Part shown: positions 41,150 to 49,636 of the stretch, piece after piece
Layout: each line of letters opens with the position of its first letter
Position numbering within the stretch: position 1 is the first letter of the stretch
Assembly: GCA_964504445.1 (NCBI GenBank)
Contig: CAZDEO010000016.1
Coordinates: forward strand, 1-64,000
DNA from: JACSRF01 sp964504445
GTDB taxonomy: Bacteria > Chloroflexota > Anaerolineae > Promineifilales > Promineifilaceae
Length of the DNA stretch: 64,000 nucleotides
Direction: 5' to 3'
The notes under the pieces: model-generated
What the model was told of the DNA's origin: nothing
The model's database searches: none
Seen by the model: only the letters and a program-made list of their open reading frames with translations
Position numbers and translations under genes: made by a program

Positions 41150-43273
41150 TTGCGTTCATTACCATCCATTTCCCGCAGGTCAACAATGCCCCATCCTTTG
41201 CACATACTGCTCACTCTTCTGCTAACCCTGCTCCTGCTGGGCTGCCGCCAACAAGACAACCTGCCAATCACCGGCGATGTTAGCAGTACGGCCGTGCAGT
41301 TGAACATTGCCCACCCTGGCGTTTATCAAGTTACTCTCCGCGATTTGCACACAGCGGGGCTGAAAATAGATAGCCTGGACGCCACCAATCTCTCTCTAAG
41401 TACCGGCGGCACGGCCGTTCCCTACTACATATCCGGCGACCAGCTCATCTTCTACGGGCAGGCTCCCACCAGTCGCTACACCGCCACCCGGCCCTACATC
41501 TTATCTCTGGGCGAAGCAGGGCAATTGATGACGACCACGGCCGTTACCCCCACCACCGCCGCCACCCTCACCCAACTTCCCCAAACCCTCCGCCTGGAGG
41601 AGAACCACGAGTACCTGGCCGAAGCTCGCCGCGGTGACGACAGCGATCTTTGGTTTTGGCAAAAAATTGACCTCCAACAAAAAGCCGAACTCTCCTTTAG
41701 CCTGCCCAGCCTCAGCAGCTCCAGCGCGGCGGTTGCCCGCCTACATCTATGGGGAATTTCCTACGACACGGCCGTTGAGGGAGATCACGATATTGATTTT
41801 GTCCTCAATGGACAGAATATCGCCACTATCGCTTGGGACGGGCAAACCTACCACACAGCAACCGTTAATATTCCCCCCAATTTACTGAAAACGGGCAACA
41901 ATAGTCTCACGCTGGACAATACGCCACCGGGCGCCGTTGTCGTAGACATCATGGCCCTCAACTGGCTTGAGCTGGACTACATGGCCCCGCCAACGGCCGT
42001 CAATGATCGCTTTACCTTTCACAACACAACCGGCAGCGTCACCCTGTCCGGCTTCAGCGGCCCGCCAACCCTGTTCGACATCAGCGACCCGGCAGCCCCC
42101 CGCCTGCTCACCGGCTGGGAATGCGGCAGTCGCCAGGCCTGCCTGACGACCACACCAGAAATGCACATAGCCGCCATTGGTCCCTCCGGTTTCCACAAAC
42201 CCCAAGAGATACGGCCGTTACGCACCAGCGACTGGGCCAACCCCACCCACCAGGCCGACCTGATCATCCTCACCACCGACACCCTGGCCTCCGGCCTCGA
42301 CGCCCTCATCACCGCCCGCCAAGAGCAAGGGTTAACCGTCGCCCTCGTCCCCGTGGCCGAAATTTACGATGAATTTGGCTATGGCGCTGCTACACCAGAC
42401 AGCATTCTCGTCTTCTTGCAACACGCCTCCACCAACTGGCAAGATCCCAAGCCCCGCTACCTGCTCCTCGTGGGCGACGCCACCAGCGACTACCGCAACT
42501 ACCTGGGCAACGCCCCGCAAAACATTATTCCACCCTTCATGATCCCTGTGGAATTTAGCGGCGAAACCGTCAGCGACGGCCGTCTCGTTGACATAGACGG
42601 CGACCTCAAACCCGACCTGGCCGTTGGCCGCTGGCCCGTAGACACAGTAGAAGACGTACAAAGCCTCGCCAGCCGCACCCTGGCCTACGAGCAAAGCCCC
42701 GCCGCCAGTCAGGCCCTCTTTGCCACCGACGGCACCGAAGCCCAGTTTGCCGATATAGCCAATCGCCTGGCTGCAAACAGCAACATCGCCAATATGACCC
42801 TGCTCAACGGGGCCACTGCCGGTGAAGTCATTGCCCAATGGAACCAGGGCGCCTGGCTCACCACCTACGTCGGCCACGGCAGCGTGCGCCGTTGGGGAAA
42901 AGAAGATGTCTTTAATCTGGAGGCCGTGCCCGATCTGCAAACCACCAGCCCCTCCTTCGTCATCCAACTAACCTGCCTCTCTGGCCTTTTTGCCCACCCC
43001 AACGAAGTCTCACTCACCGAAGAAATGATGCGCCACTCCCAGGGGCCAGTTCTGCACATTGCCGCCACCAGCCTCACCCTCTCCAGCAGCCAGGAAGTCT
43101 TTGCCACCAACCTGTTCCACAACCTGCAAGACCCAGCGTATACGCGGGTAGGCGATGCCGTGCTAGACGCCAAACGTGAACTAGACGTTACCAATCGCGG
43201 GTTGCTGGAAATTAGCGACACCTTTACCCTCTTTGGCGACCCCAGCGCCCTCATCATGCGACCAACACCTTGA
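41150..43273 (+). CDS. Second gingipain-like C25 protease, predicted lipoprotein
   Basis: A 707-residue C25-family protein. Two starts are possible: TTG at 41150 (GAGGGG just upstream) or ATG at 41186. From the ATG it begins as a lipoprotein signal, a leucine-rich helix ending LLLLGC, with the Cys for lipidation. The caspase-fold domain has LLLVGDATSDYRN, PDLAVGRWP, the catalytic His576 (YVGHGSVRR) and Cys609 (QLTCLSG), counted from the TTG; their 33-residue spacing equals that of the gingipain dyad. It lacks the long C-terminal beta-domain of the first copy and is rich in ACGGCCGT octamers, unlike it. Confidence 0.83.
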   Translation: MRSLPSISRRSTMPHPLHILLTLLLTLLLLGCRQQDNLPITGDVSSTAVQLNIAHPGVYQVTLRDLHTAGLKIDSLDATNLSLSTGGTAVPYYISGDQLIFYGQAPTSRYTATRPYILSLGEAGQLMTTTAVTPTTAATLTQLPQTLRLEENHEYLAEARRGDDSDLWFWQKIDLQQKAELSFSLPSLSSSSAAVARLHLWGISYDTAVEGDHDIDFVLNGQNIATIAWDGQTYHTATVNIPPNLLKTGNNSLTLDNTPPGAVVVDIMALNWLELDYMAPPTAVNDRFTFHNTTGSVTLSGFSGPPTLFDISDPAAPRLLTGWECGSRQACLTTTPEMHIAAIGPSGFHKPQEIRPLRTSDWANPTHQADLIILTTDTLASGLDALITARQEQGLTVALVPVAEIYDEFGYGAATPDSILVFLQHASTNWQDPKPRYLLLVGDATSDYRNYLGNAPQNIIPPFMIPVEFSGETVSDGRLVDIDGDLKPDLAVGRWPVDTVEDVQSLASRTLAYEQSPAASQALFATDGTEAQFADIANRLAANSNIANMTLLNGATAGEVIAQWNQGAWLTTYVGHGSVRRWGKEDVFNLEAVPDLQTTSPSFVIQLTCLSGLFAHPNEVSLTEEMMRHSQGPVLHIAATSLTLSSSQEVFATNLFHNLQDPAYTRVGDAVLDAKRELDVTNRGLLEISDTFTLFGDPSALIMRPTP

Positions 43274-43332
43274 CGCAAACGCCGCATGGTTGTAAAAACA
43301 CCCATTGTGCAACAAGGTAAGAGGGTAAGCGA

Positions 43333-44412
43333 TTGATCACCCACCAAAACGAAAAACGCCCTAACGGCCGTTCCACCAAAAAGATTATTTTCTCCTGGCT
43401 TAACCTTTTACTAGGTTTCGCCCTGATCCTCTGGGGAATCTGGTACATTGCCCAAGAAATTACCTACGCGCAAATTGTTGCCGCCCTGGCCGTCGCCAAC
43501 TTCCCCCTCATGTTCTTGGCCCTGCTGCTAGTTGTGACCACCCAGGCCGCCAAAGCATGGCGCTGGCAGCTCCTTTTTTACCCCAAAGAGACCGGGCTAA
43601 CCCTAAAAGCCTCCTTTTGGGCCGTCATGCTGGGGCAGTTTGTCAACACCGTCATCTCTTTTTTACGCCTCGGCGAACTGGCTCGTGTTTACGCCCTTTA
43701 CCAACAAACCAGAATCAGTAAAATTCGCGCCTTAGGCACATTGGTCCTGGAAAAAACTCTGGAACTCATTACTTTGGTACTCACCGTGGTCTTGTTGCTC
43801 ATTTTTGTCATTGTGCCCGACTTCGTGTCTAAACAAGGCCTGACCATCGGGTTGGCCGCCGGAACGGCCTTTTTTCTGCTTTATTTACTGGCTTACCAGA
43901 CCCAATGGGTGATTGGCCTACTCAGTCGCCTGCTGCGCCTGTTGCCAGAGGCGGTGGCGGCACGCCTCCTGGGCTGGTCCGTCTCCGGCCTGGAAGGGTT
44001 GGCCGCGCTGCGCAGTAAACAAGCTCTGGTCCAGGTATTCAGCGCCTCCATTTTTATTGGCCTGCTCTCCATTGTCACCCCCTGGCTGCTCTTTCCAGCT
44101 TTGGGTTTACCTTATGGCCCGGTTGAGGCGGCGCTTATTCACGTTGGCTCTACCCTGGCCAGCGCGCTCCCGGTACCAACGCCGGCGCGGCTGGGGGTTT
44201 TTGAAGCGGCCGTTATGTTTATGCTCAACCAGTTTGGCCTGGACAACACAGCCCTGGCTTTTAGTTACGCCATCCTCTTTCACTTCCTGATTGTGCTGCC
44301 GCAGGTGGTATTTGGGGCCATTGCGGCGTCGCGCACCAACTGGCATTGGCGGGCTTCGCACCCCACAGAAACGCCGCTGCCCCCTTCGCCTCACTCAAAT
44401 AGTGTGCCATGA
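43333..44412 (+). CDS. LPG-synthase/AglD-type flippase-like membrane protein
   Basis: A 359-residue polytopic protein of the lysylphosphatidylglycerol-synthase transmembrane (UPF0104/AglD-like) family, with about eight hydrophobic helices. Family landmarks are WRWQLLF after the second helix, FWAVMLGQFVNTVIS and the late VPTPARLGVFEAA. It lacks the cytosolic aminoacyl-transferase domain of MprF, so it is the transporter-like half alone, often found with glycosyltransferases. TTG start with GAGGG upstream. It overlaps the next glycosyltransferase by 4 nt, suggesting that the pair handles a lipid-linked sugar. Confidence 0.8.
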   Translation: MITHQNEKRPNGRSTKKIIFSWLNLLLGFALILWGIWYIAQEITYAQIVAALAVANFPLMFLALLLVVTTQAAKAWRWQLLFYPKETGLTLKASFWAVMLGQFVNTVISFLRLGELARVYALYQQTRISKIRALGTLVLEKTLELITLVLTVVLLLIFVIVPDFVSKQGLTIGLAAGTAFFLLYLLAYQTQWVIGLLSRLLRLLPEAVAARLLGWSVSGLEGLAALRSKQALVQVFSASIFIGLLSIVTPWLLFPALGLPYGPVEAALIHVGSTLASALPVPTPARLGVFEAAVMFMLNQFGLDNTALAFSYAILFHFLIVLPQVVFGAIAASRTNWHWRASHPTETPLPPSPHSNSVP

Positions 44413-45395
44413 TCTCCATCATTATTCCGGCGCATAATGCCGCTCGCACCATTATTGCCTGTTACACGGCTTTGCAGCAGCAAACGGCCGTGTCCGAACC
44501 CTTGGAAATCCTAATTATTGATGATGGTTCCACAGACGAAACCCGCCAACTAACCGAGGCTGCTGGCGCCACCGTCATTCATCAACCCCGCCAAGGCCCC
44601 GCTGCGGCGCGGAACTGCGGCATTCGCGCCGCCCAGGGTGACATTGTGTGCTTCACCGATGCCGATTGCCTTCCCGCCTCCAACTGGGTGGCCGAAATCA
44701 CGGCGCCGCTGCGCCAAAACCCCGAGATTTCCGCCTGTAAAGGCGCTTACTGCACCCAACAGCGCGAAATTCTGGCCCGTTTTGTGCAATTGGAATACGA
44801 AGATAAATACGATCGCCTGCGCGCCTTTCCCTACATCACCTTCATGGACTTTTATTCCGCAGCCTGCCGCCGCCAGGTGCTGCTAGAAAACCAGGGGTTC
44901 GACGAACGCTTCCCCAACTCCGAAGACCGCGAACTGTCTTACCGCCTGGCTGCCCGCGGCTACCAGATGGTCTTCCAGCCAACAGCCCTGGTTTGCCATG
45001 TCCACGCCAACAACCTCCCCAACTATTTCCGCAAAAAGGTAATGAATGGCTACTGGACGGCCCAGGCTGTACGCCATTTCCCGGAACGCACGGTGGAAGA
45101 TTCTTACACTCCCCAAGTCATGAAGGTGCAAATTGGGTTAATGGCTTTGATGCTGGTAACGGCCGTTTTCAGCATCCTATTTCCCCCGGCCTCGCTTCTC
45201 TTGGGGTTACTTTCCGCCATCTTTTTCCTCACAACATGGCCCTTCACAGTCAAAGCATGGCCCAAAGACAGGCTCGTAGCCGCCCTGTCTCCCTGCTTGC
45301 TTGCCGTGCGCGCCCTGGCCCTCGGCATTGGCTACATTTGGGGCATTTTGCGCCCCCTGGCCCATGAAACAAAGCGAGAGAACGTCAAAGATTAA
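44409..45395 (+). CDS. Family 2 glycosyltransferase with C-terminal membrane helices
   Basis: A 328-residue GT2 enzyme. The N-terminus reads ISIIIPAHNAARTI, with IIDDGSTDETRQL for nucleotide binding and FTDADCLPASNWV as the DxD region. The FDERFPNSEDRELSYRL segment is the acceptor motif (ED). Two C-terminal helices (about 240-275 and 295-312) anchor it to the membrane. It overlaps the flippase-like gene (ATGA) and closes the surface locus. Donor and acceptor are unknown. Confidence 0.86.
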   Translation: MISIIIPAHNAARTIIACYTALQQQTAVSEPLEILIIDDGSTDETRQLTEAAGATVIHQPRQGPAAARNCGIRAAQGDIVCFTDADCLPASNWVAEITAPLRQNPEISACKGAYCTQQREILARFVQLEYEDKYDRLRAFPYITFMDFYSAACRRQVLLENQGFDERFPNSEDRELSYRLAARGYQMVFQPTALVCHVHANNLPNYFRKKVMNGYWTAQAVRHFPERTVEDSYTPQVMKVQIGLMALMLVTAVFSILFPPASLLLGLLSAIFFLTTWPFTVKAWPKDRLVAALSPCLLAVRALALGIGYIWGILRPLAHETKRENVKD

Positions 45396-45506
45396 CGGCG
45401 GAAGCCTGAAAGCCTAACCCCCATCTCCATTCTCTACCCCTTAACCCAGTTCGTCAGAAATCCCAGGCACAATACGCCCAATCGTCAACCGGCAAGCATA
45501 CTTTCC

Positions 45507-46616
45507 ATGTATCAACGAATTGTAATCAAACTCGGCACTAGCGTTCTGACCGGCGGCACCCACCATTTTAACCGAGCACACATGGTTGAACTGGCGCGGC
45601 AGTGTGCTAACCTGCACCAACAGGGCAAAGAAATCATTCTTTGCTCCTCCGGAGCCATTGCCGCCGGGCGAGAGCGATTAAACTTCCCCAGCCTGCCCTC
45701 CACCGTCACCAGCAAGCAAATGCTGGCAGCCGTTGGCCAAAGCCGCCTTATGCTCATGTGGGAACGCTTCTTTGAGATTTACGCCCTGCACGTTGGCCAA
45801 ATTTTGCTCACGCGCAGCGACGTGCAAAATCGCGGCCGGTTCCTCAATGCCCGTGACACCGTGCAAGCCTTGCTCCAACATGGCATCATCCCCATTTTTA
45901 ATGAAAATGATGCCGTCGCTACGGAAGAGATAAAAGTGGGTGACAATGATAATCTTTCTGCCATGGTTGCCGTTTTGGCAGGGGCAGATTTGCTGCTGCT
46001 GTTGACGGACCAGCCCGGGCTGTTTACGGCCGATCCGCGTACCAACCCCCATGCCGAGCTTATCCCAGAAGTGCAGACCATTGATGAAACCTTGCATGCC
46101 CTGGCGGGAGGTAGCGTGACGGGGTTGGGAGTGGGCGGCATGACCACCAAACTACAAGCGGCTGACGCGGCCCGCCGCGCCGGGACCGATGTAGTCATCG
46201 CCGCCGGGCAGGCGCCTAATGTTATTTTGCGGGCAGCCAGCGGGGAAAAGATTGGCACGCGCTTCCCAGCCTTGGAAAACCCGCTGGAAAACCGCAAGCG
46301 ATGGATTTTTGCCGGGTCGAAGCCGGCCGGTAAACTGACGGTGGATGCCGGAGCACAGAAGGCGTTGGTTGATAACGGCCGTTCCCTCCTCCCCGCCGGC
46401 ATCATCCAGGTTGACGGCATCTTTCAGCGCGGTGATACGGTAACCATCCACAATGAAAACGGCCGTGAACTGGCCCGGGGCATCACGCGCTACAGCAGCG
46501 CCGACCTGCACCGCATTGCTGGCCATCACTCCGACACCATTGCCGCAGAACTAGGCTATGCCTACGGTCCCGTAGCCGTCCACCGCAACGACATGATCAT
46601 TGTCAATCGCCAATAG
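45507..46616 (+). CDS. proB: Glutamate 5-kinase
   Basis: First enzyme of proline synthesis, making glutamyl-5-phosphate. The 369-residue protein has the amino-acid kinase domain (VIKLGTSVLTGG, ILCSSGAIAAGRERL, FNENDAVATEEIKVGDND, LLLTDQPGLFTADPR) and a C-terminal PUA domain. The end of the gene, coding Val-Asn-Arg-Gln and the stop, is written by a heptad repeat run. It lies 75 nt before proA. Confidence 0.95.
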   Translation: MYQRIVIKLGTSVLTGGTHHFNRAHMVELARQCANLHQQGKEIILCSSGAIAAGRERLNFPSLPSTVTSKQMLAAVGQSRLMLMWERFFEIYALHVGQILLTRSDVQNRGRFLNARDTVQALLQHGIIPIFNENDAVATEEIKVGDNDNLSAMVAVLAGADLLLLLTDQPGLFTADPRTNPHAELIPEVQTIDETLHALAGGSVTGLGVGGMTTKLQAADAARRAGTDVVIAAGQAPNVILRAASGEKIGTRFPALENPLENRKRWIFAGSKPAGKLTVDAGAQKALVDNGRSLLPAGIIQVDGIFQRGDTVTIHNENGRELARGITRYSSADLHRIAGHHSDTIAAELGYAYGPVAVHRNDMIIVNRQ

Positions 46617-46677
46617 CTAATCGTCACTATTCCACAGTCTCTCATTGACAATTGGCTATTGACCATTGACCATTCTT
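46602..46677. repeat. Heptanucleotide repeats at the proB-proA junction
   Basis: Two runs, 46602-46629 (GTCAATC, GCCAATA, GCTAATC, GTCACTA) and 46643-46677 (CATTGAC twice with variants AATTGGC and TATTGAC), fill the 75-nt spacer and include the last codons of proB. Confidence 0.85.
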
Positions 46678-46691
46678 GAAAGGAGAGCGTC

Positions 46692-47963
46692 ATGACCAAT
46701 CTAACCACCATGGGCCAGGCCGCCAAAGCCGCCAGCCACCAGCTTGCCGTCTTGTCTACCGCCCGCAAAAATGAGGCTTTGTGGGCCATTGCCGCCGAAA
46801 TTGAGGCCCAACAAGAAGCTATTCTGGCCCAAAACGCCCAAGACATTGCCGACGGCCGTGCCCAAGGGTTAAGCGAGGCCCTGCTCGACCGCCTGCTGCT
46901 AAACCCTGACCGGGTAGCCGCCCTGGCCGCCGACACCCGCAAAGTGGCCGCCCTACCCGACCCCGTAGGTAGCGAAATCGAAAGCCGCATGCTGCCCAAC
47001 GGCATGCGCCTCAGCCGCCGCCGTATTCCCATTGGCGTCCTCGGCGTCATCTACGAAGCCCGCCCCAACGTCACCATCGACATTGCCACCCTCAGCCTGA
47101 AAGCGGGCAACGCCACCATTTTGCGCGGCGGCAGCGAAACCCTGCGCAGCAATTTAGCCCTGGTGCAGGTCATTCAGGCGGCGCTGCAAAAGGTGGACCT
47201 GCCTGCTGCCAGCATCCAATACATCAACAACCCAGATCGCGCTCTGGTCGCTGAACTGCTGCGGTTAGACAAATACGTAGACATGATTATCCCGCGGGGC
47301 GGCGCCGGACTGCACAAATTGTGCAAAGAGCAAAGCACCATCCCCGTCATTACCGGCGGCATTGGCATTTGTCATCTCTTTGTGGACGAGAGCGCCGACC
47401 TGGAACGGGCGGTAGACATTGTAGAAAACAGTAAAGTGCAGCGCCCCAGCGTGTGCAATGCGTTGGATACGCTGCTAGTCCACCCCAGGGTAGCGGAACC
47501 GTTTCTGCCCATGATGGCCCAACGCATGGCGGAACGCGGCGTAGAATTGCGCGCCACTAGCGAAGCCTATGACCTGCTGGCGCAATCCAGCGATTCCCAT
47601 AATGCTCGCGTTGTGCCGGCCGGTCCTCACGATTTTGACCAGGAATGGCTGTCCCTGGTTTTGGGTGTTCACCTGGTAGCCGACGTAGACGAGGCCATTG
47701 CCTTCATTCAACAGCACACCACCGAACACACAGAAAGCATCCTCACCAACAATTGGGCCAATGCCACCAAATTTGTAAATGCTCTCAGCTCGTCGGCGGT
47801 CTTTGTAAACGCCAGCACGCGCTTTAACGACGGCGGGCAGTTTGGCTTGGGAGCCGAGGTGGCGGTAAGTACGCAGAAGCTGCATGCCCGCGGTCCCATG
47901 GGTCTGGAGGAGCTGACGACGTACAAGTGGATTGGCTATGGGGATGGGCATATACGGCCGTAA
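46692..47963 (+). CDS. proA: Glutamate-5-semialdehyde dehydrogenase (glutamyl phosphate reductase)
   Basis: Second step of proline synthesis, NADPH reduction of glutamyl phosphate. A 423-residue aldehyde-dehydrogenase-fold protein with RRIPIGVLGVIYEARPNVT, KAGNATILRGGSE, IIPRGGAGL and the catalytic Cys in VQRPSVCNALDTLLV; it ends near GLEELTTYKWIGYG as in the family. GAAAGGAGAG precedes the ATG. The stop is followed at once by heptad repeats. Confidence 0.96.
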   Translation: MTNLTTMGQAAKAASHQLAVLSTARKNEALWAIAAEIEAQQEAILAQNAQDIADGRAQGLSEALLDRLLLNPDRVAALAADTRKVAALPDPVGSEIESRMLPNGMRLSRRRIPIGVLGVIYEARPNVTIDIATLSLKAGNATILRGGSETLRSNLALVQVIQAALQKVDLPAASIQYINNPDRALVAELLRLDKYVDMIIPRGGAGLHKLCKEQSTIPVITGGIGICHLFVDESADLERAVDIVENSKVQRPSVCNALDTLLVHPRVAEPFLPMMAQRMAERGVELRATSEAYDLLAQSSDSHNARVVPAGPHDFDQEWLSLVLGVHLVADVDEAIAFIQQHTTEHTESILTNNWANATKFVNALSSSAVFVNASTRFNDGGQFGLGAEVAVSTQKLHARGPMGLEELTTYKWIGYGDGHIRP

Positions 47964-48076
47964 TGAATAATGAACAACAAATTGCGAATTGTAAATGCCT
48001 GTATGCCCCCTAAGCAAACAAGACAACCGCCCTATTTCTCAATTCGTCATTCATTATTCACAATTCATTATTCTTG
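47964..48076. repeat. Two opposed heptad runs between proA and the DUF2723 gene
   Basis: Five units of TGAATAA-type (47964-47998) and five of ATTCATT-type (48042-48076) are roughly reverse complements of each other. The second run includes the TTG start codon of the next gene. Confidence 0.85.
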
Positions 48077-49483
48077 ACTCATAAACATCCCGTCAATCTC
48101 CTAATACTTGCCGCAACCACCCTGCTGGCTCTGCTGGTCTACCTGTTCACCCTGGCCCCGGACCTGACCTGGGCTAACTTTGGCGGCGATGGCGGGGAGC
48201 TGATTGCCGCCGCCGTCACTCTGGGCATTCCCCACCCTCCTGGCTATCCCACTTATGCCATTTTAGGAAAGTTGGTCAGCCTGCTGCCCGTGGGTACCGT
48301 GGCATGGCGTTTTAACCTGTTTTCGGCCGTGTGCGTGGCGCTGGCCGCGGGCGTGGTGTCCGTGAGCCAAATTCCGTATTCCGTATTCCGTGGGCCGTAT
48401 TCCGTGAGCCGTGAACGGAATCCGGGCTACGTATTACCGGCCGCCGGCCTCCTGTTTGCCTTCACCCCCCTGGTCTGGGGTCAGGCGCTCATTGCTGAGG
48501 TATACGGGCTGAATTTGCTGCTGGTGGCCCTGGTTATGTGGGCGTTGGGGGGACAACGGCCGTTACCCAAACACAAATTTGCTCTCACTGGCCTTTTACT
48601 TGGCCTCAGCCTCACCACACACCTTACCAGCGTCCTGCTGTTGCCCCTGGCGCTGCATTTTACTCCCAAAGCCCAGTGGGCCAAATTAGGAGCGGGGCTG
48701 CTTGCCGGGCTAACTCCCTTTTTGCTGCTGCCGCTACTAGCCCAGGGAAACAGTCCCGTGGTATGGGGCGACCCTACCACTCTGGGTGGCTGGTGGTGGC
48801 TGGTCAGCGGGCGCATTTACCACGCCAACGCCTTTGCCCTGCCCCCTGACCAATGGCTGCCCCGGTTGGCAGAATGGGCACTGTTGCTGGTAGCCGGCGG
48901 CGTGGTGGGGGGATTAGGAGCTGCAGGGGACAAGTTACAAGGCGGTAAAAACGGCCGTGCACTGCTTCTTACCTTTTGGCTCTACGTCATCTACGCTTTC
49001 TTCTACAATACGCCCGATGCGACCGTGCTACTGCTGCCCGCCGTGCTGATTCTGGCGCTGTTGCTGGCGCCCATTCTATGGCGGCTGGGGCTGTGGGGCT
49101 GGTTGTTGCCATTCGCCCTGCTTTTGCTAAACTTTAATGCGCAAAATTTACGGGACGAAGCACCGGTACGGCCGTTTGCCACTGCCGCGCTAGAGGGAGC
49201 GCCCAACCACGCCATTTTACTCACGCCGGGCAACGAAACCATCTTCACCCTCTGGTATTTCCAGGTCGTGGAAGGCATGCGCCCGGACCTGGTTTTGGTA
49301 GATGAAAACCTCTTTGCCTTCGACTGGTACCGGGCGCGGCTGCAGGCTCGGCACCCTGACCTGCGTCATTTGGCCAACGACGACCTGGGCGGTTTTCAAC
49401 GGGAAAATGGTCCACTGCGGCCCATTTTGCGCGTAAACTTATGGACGCTTTACCAACCAGATCTCGAAAACCGTGGTCCGTGA
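48074..49483 (+). CDS. DUF2723 membrane protein (glycosyltransferase-like)
   Basis: A 469-residue polytopic protein of the DUF2723 family, related in topology to GT-C mannosyltransferases. The N-terminal loop has the typical acidic pattern TWANFGGDGGELIAAA, then GIPHPPGYPTY. About nine hydrophobic helices follow. Start is TTG inside a heptad run with no clear ribosome-binding site and no alternative upstream. Residues about 99-113 are encoded by six in-frame heptads, and the final residues (Asn-Arg-Gly-Pro) by another run. It probably transfers a lipid-linked sugar outside the membrane; substrate unknown. Confidence 0.75.
   Translation: MTHKHPVNLLILAATTLLALLVYLFTLAPDLTWANFGGDGGELIAAAVTLGIPHPPGYPTYAILGKLVSLLPVGTVAWRFNLFSAVCVALAAGVVSVSQIPYSVFRGPYSVSRERNPGYVLPAAGLLFAFTPLVWGQALIAEVYGLNLLLVALVMWALGGQRPLPKHKFALTGLLLGLSLTTHLTSVLLLPLALHFTPKAQWAKLGAGLLAGLTPFLLLPLLAQGNSPVVWGDPTTLGGWWWLVSGRIYHANAFALPPDQWLPRLAEWALLLVAGGVVGGLGAAGDKLQGGKNGRALLLTFWLYVIYAFFYNTPDATVLLLPAVLILALLLAPILWRLGLWGWLLPFALLLLNFNAQNLRDEAPVRPFATAALEGAPNHAILLTPGNETIFTLWYFQVVEGMRPDLVLVDENLFAFDWYRARLQARHPDLRHLANDDLGGFQRENGPLRPILRVNLWTLYQPDLENRGP
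48371..48412. repeat. Heptad repeat run inside a coding sequence
   Basis: Six consecutive heptads, ATTCCGT four times with GGGCCGT and GAGCCGT, total 42 nt and encode 14 residues in frame in the DUF2723 protein. Confidence 0.9.
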
Positions 49484-49620
49484 GCCGTATTCCGTGGTCC
49501 GTTTTCCGACAACTTATCCAGTTGTAGAACATTCCAATTACCAGTTATCAGTTACCAATTACGGATAACGGATTACCGATTACGGATTACGGATTACGGA
49601 ATACCGATTACCGATTACCG
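49475..49620. repeat. Heptad repeat runs after the DUF2723 gene
   Basis: A run of NNYCCGT-type units at 49475-49508 (GGTCCGT, GAGCCGT, ATTCCGT) spans the DUF2723 stop codon. After a short unique spacer, nine ATTACSG-type units follow at 49558-49620 up to the DUF4012 gene. Confidence 0.92.
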
Positions 49621-49636
49621 AAGCGACTAAAAACGT

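Noticed and set aside
36643..43273. Type IX secretion (Por) system around the gingipain-like proteases
   Set aside because: No Por/Spr genes, no T9SS C-terminal domain; the proteases have an ordinary signal helix or a lipobox.
49558..49620. CRISPR-like array
   Set aside because: Units are 7 nt, contiguous, and have no spacers or cas genes nearby; they are short tandem repeats.
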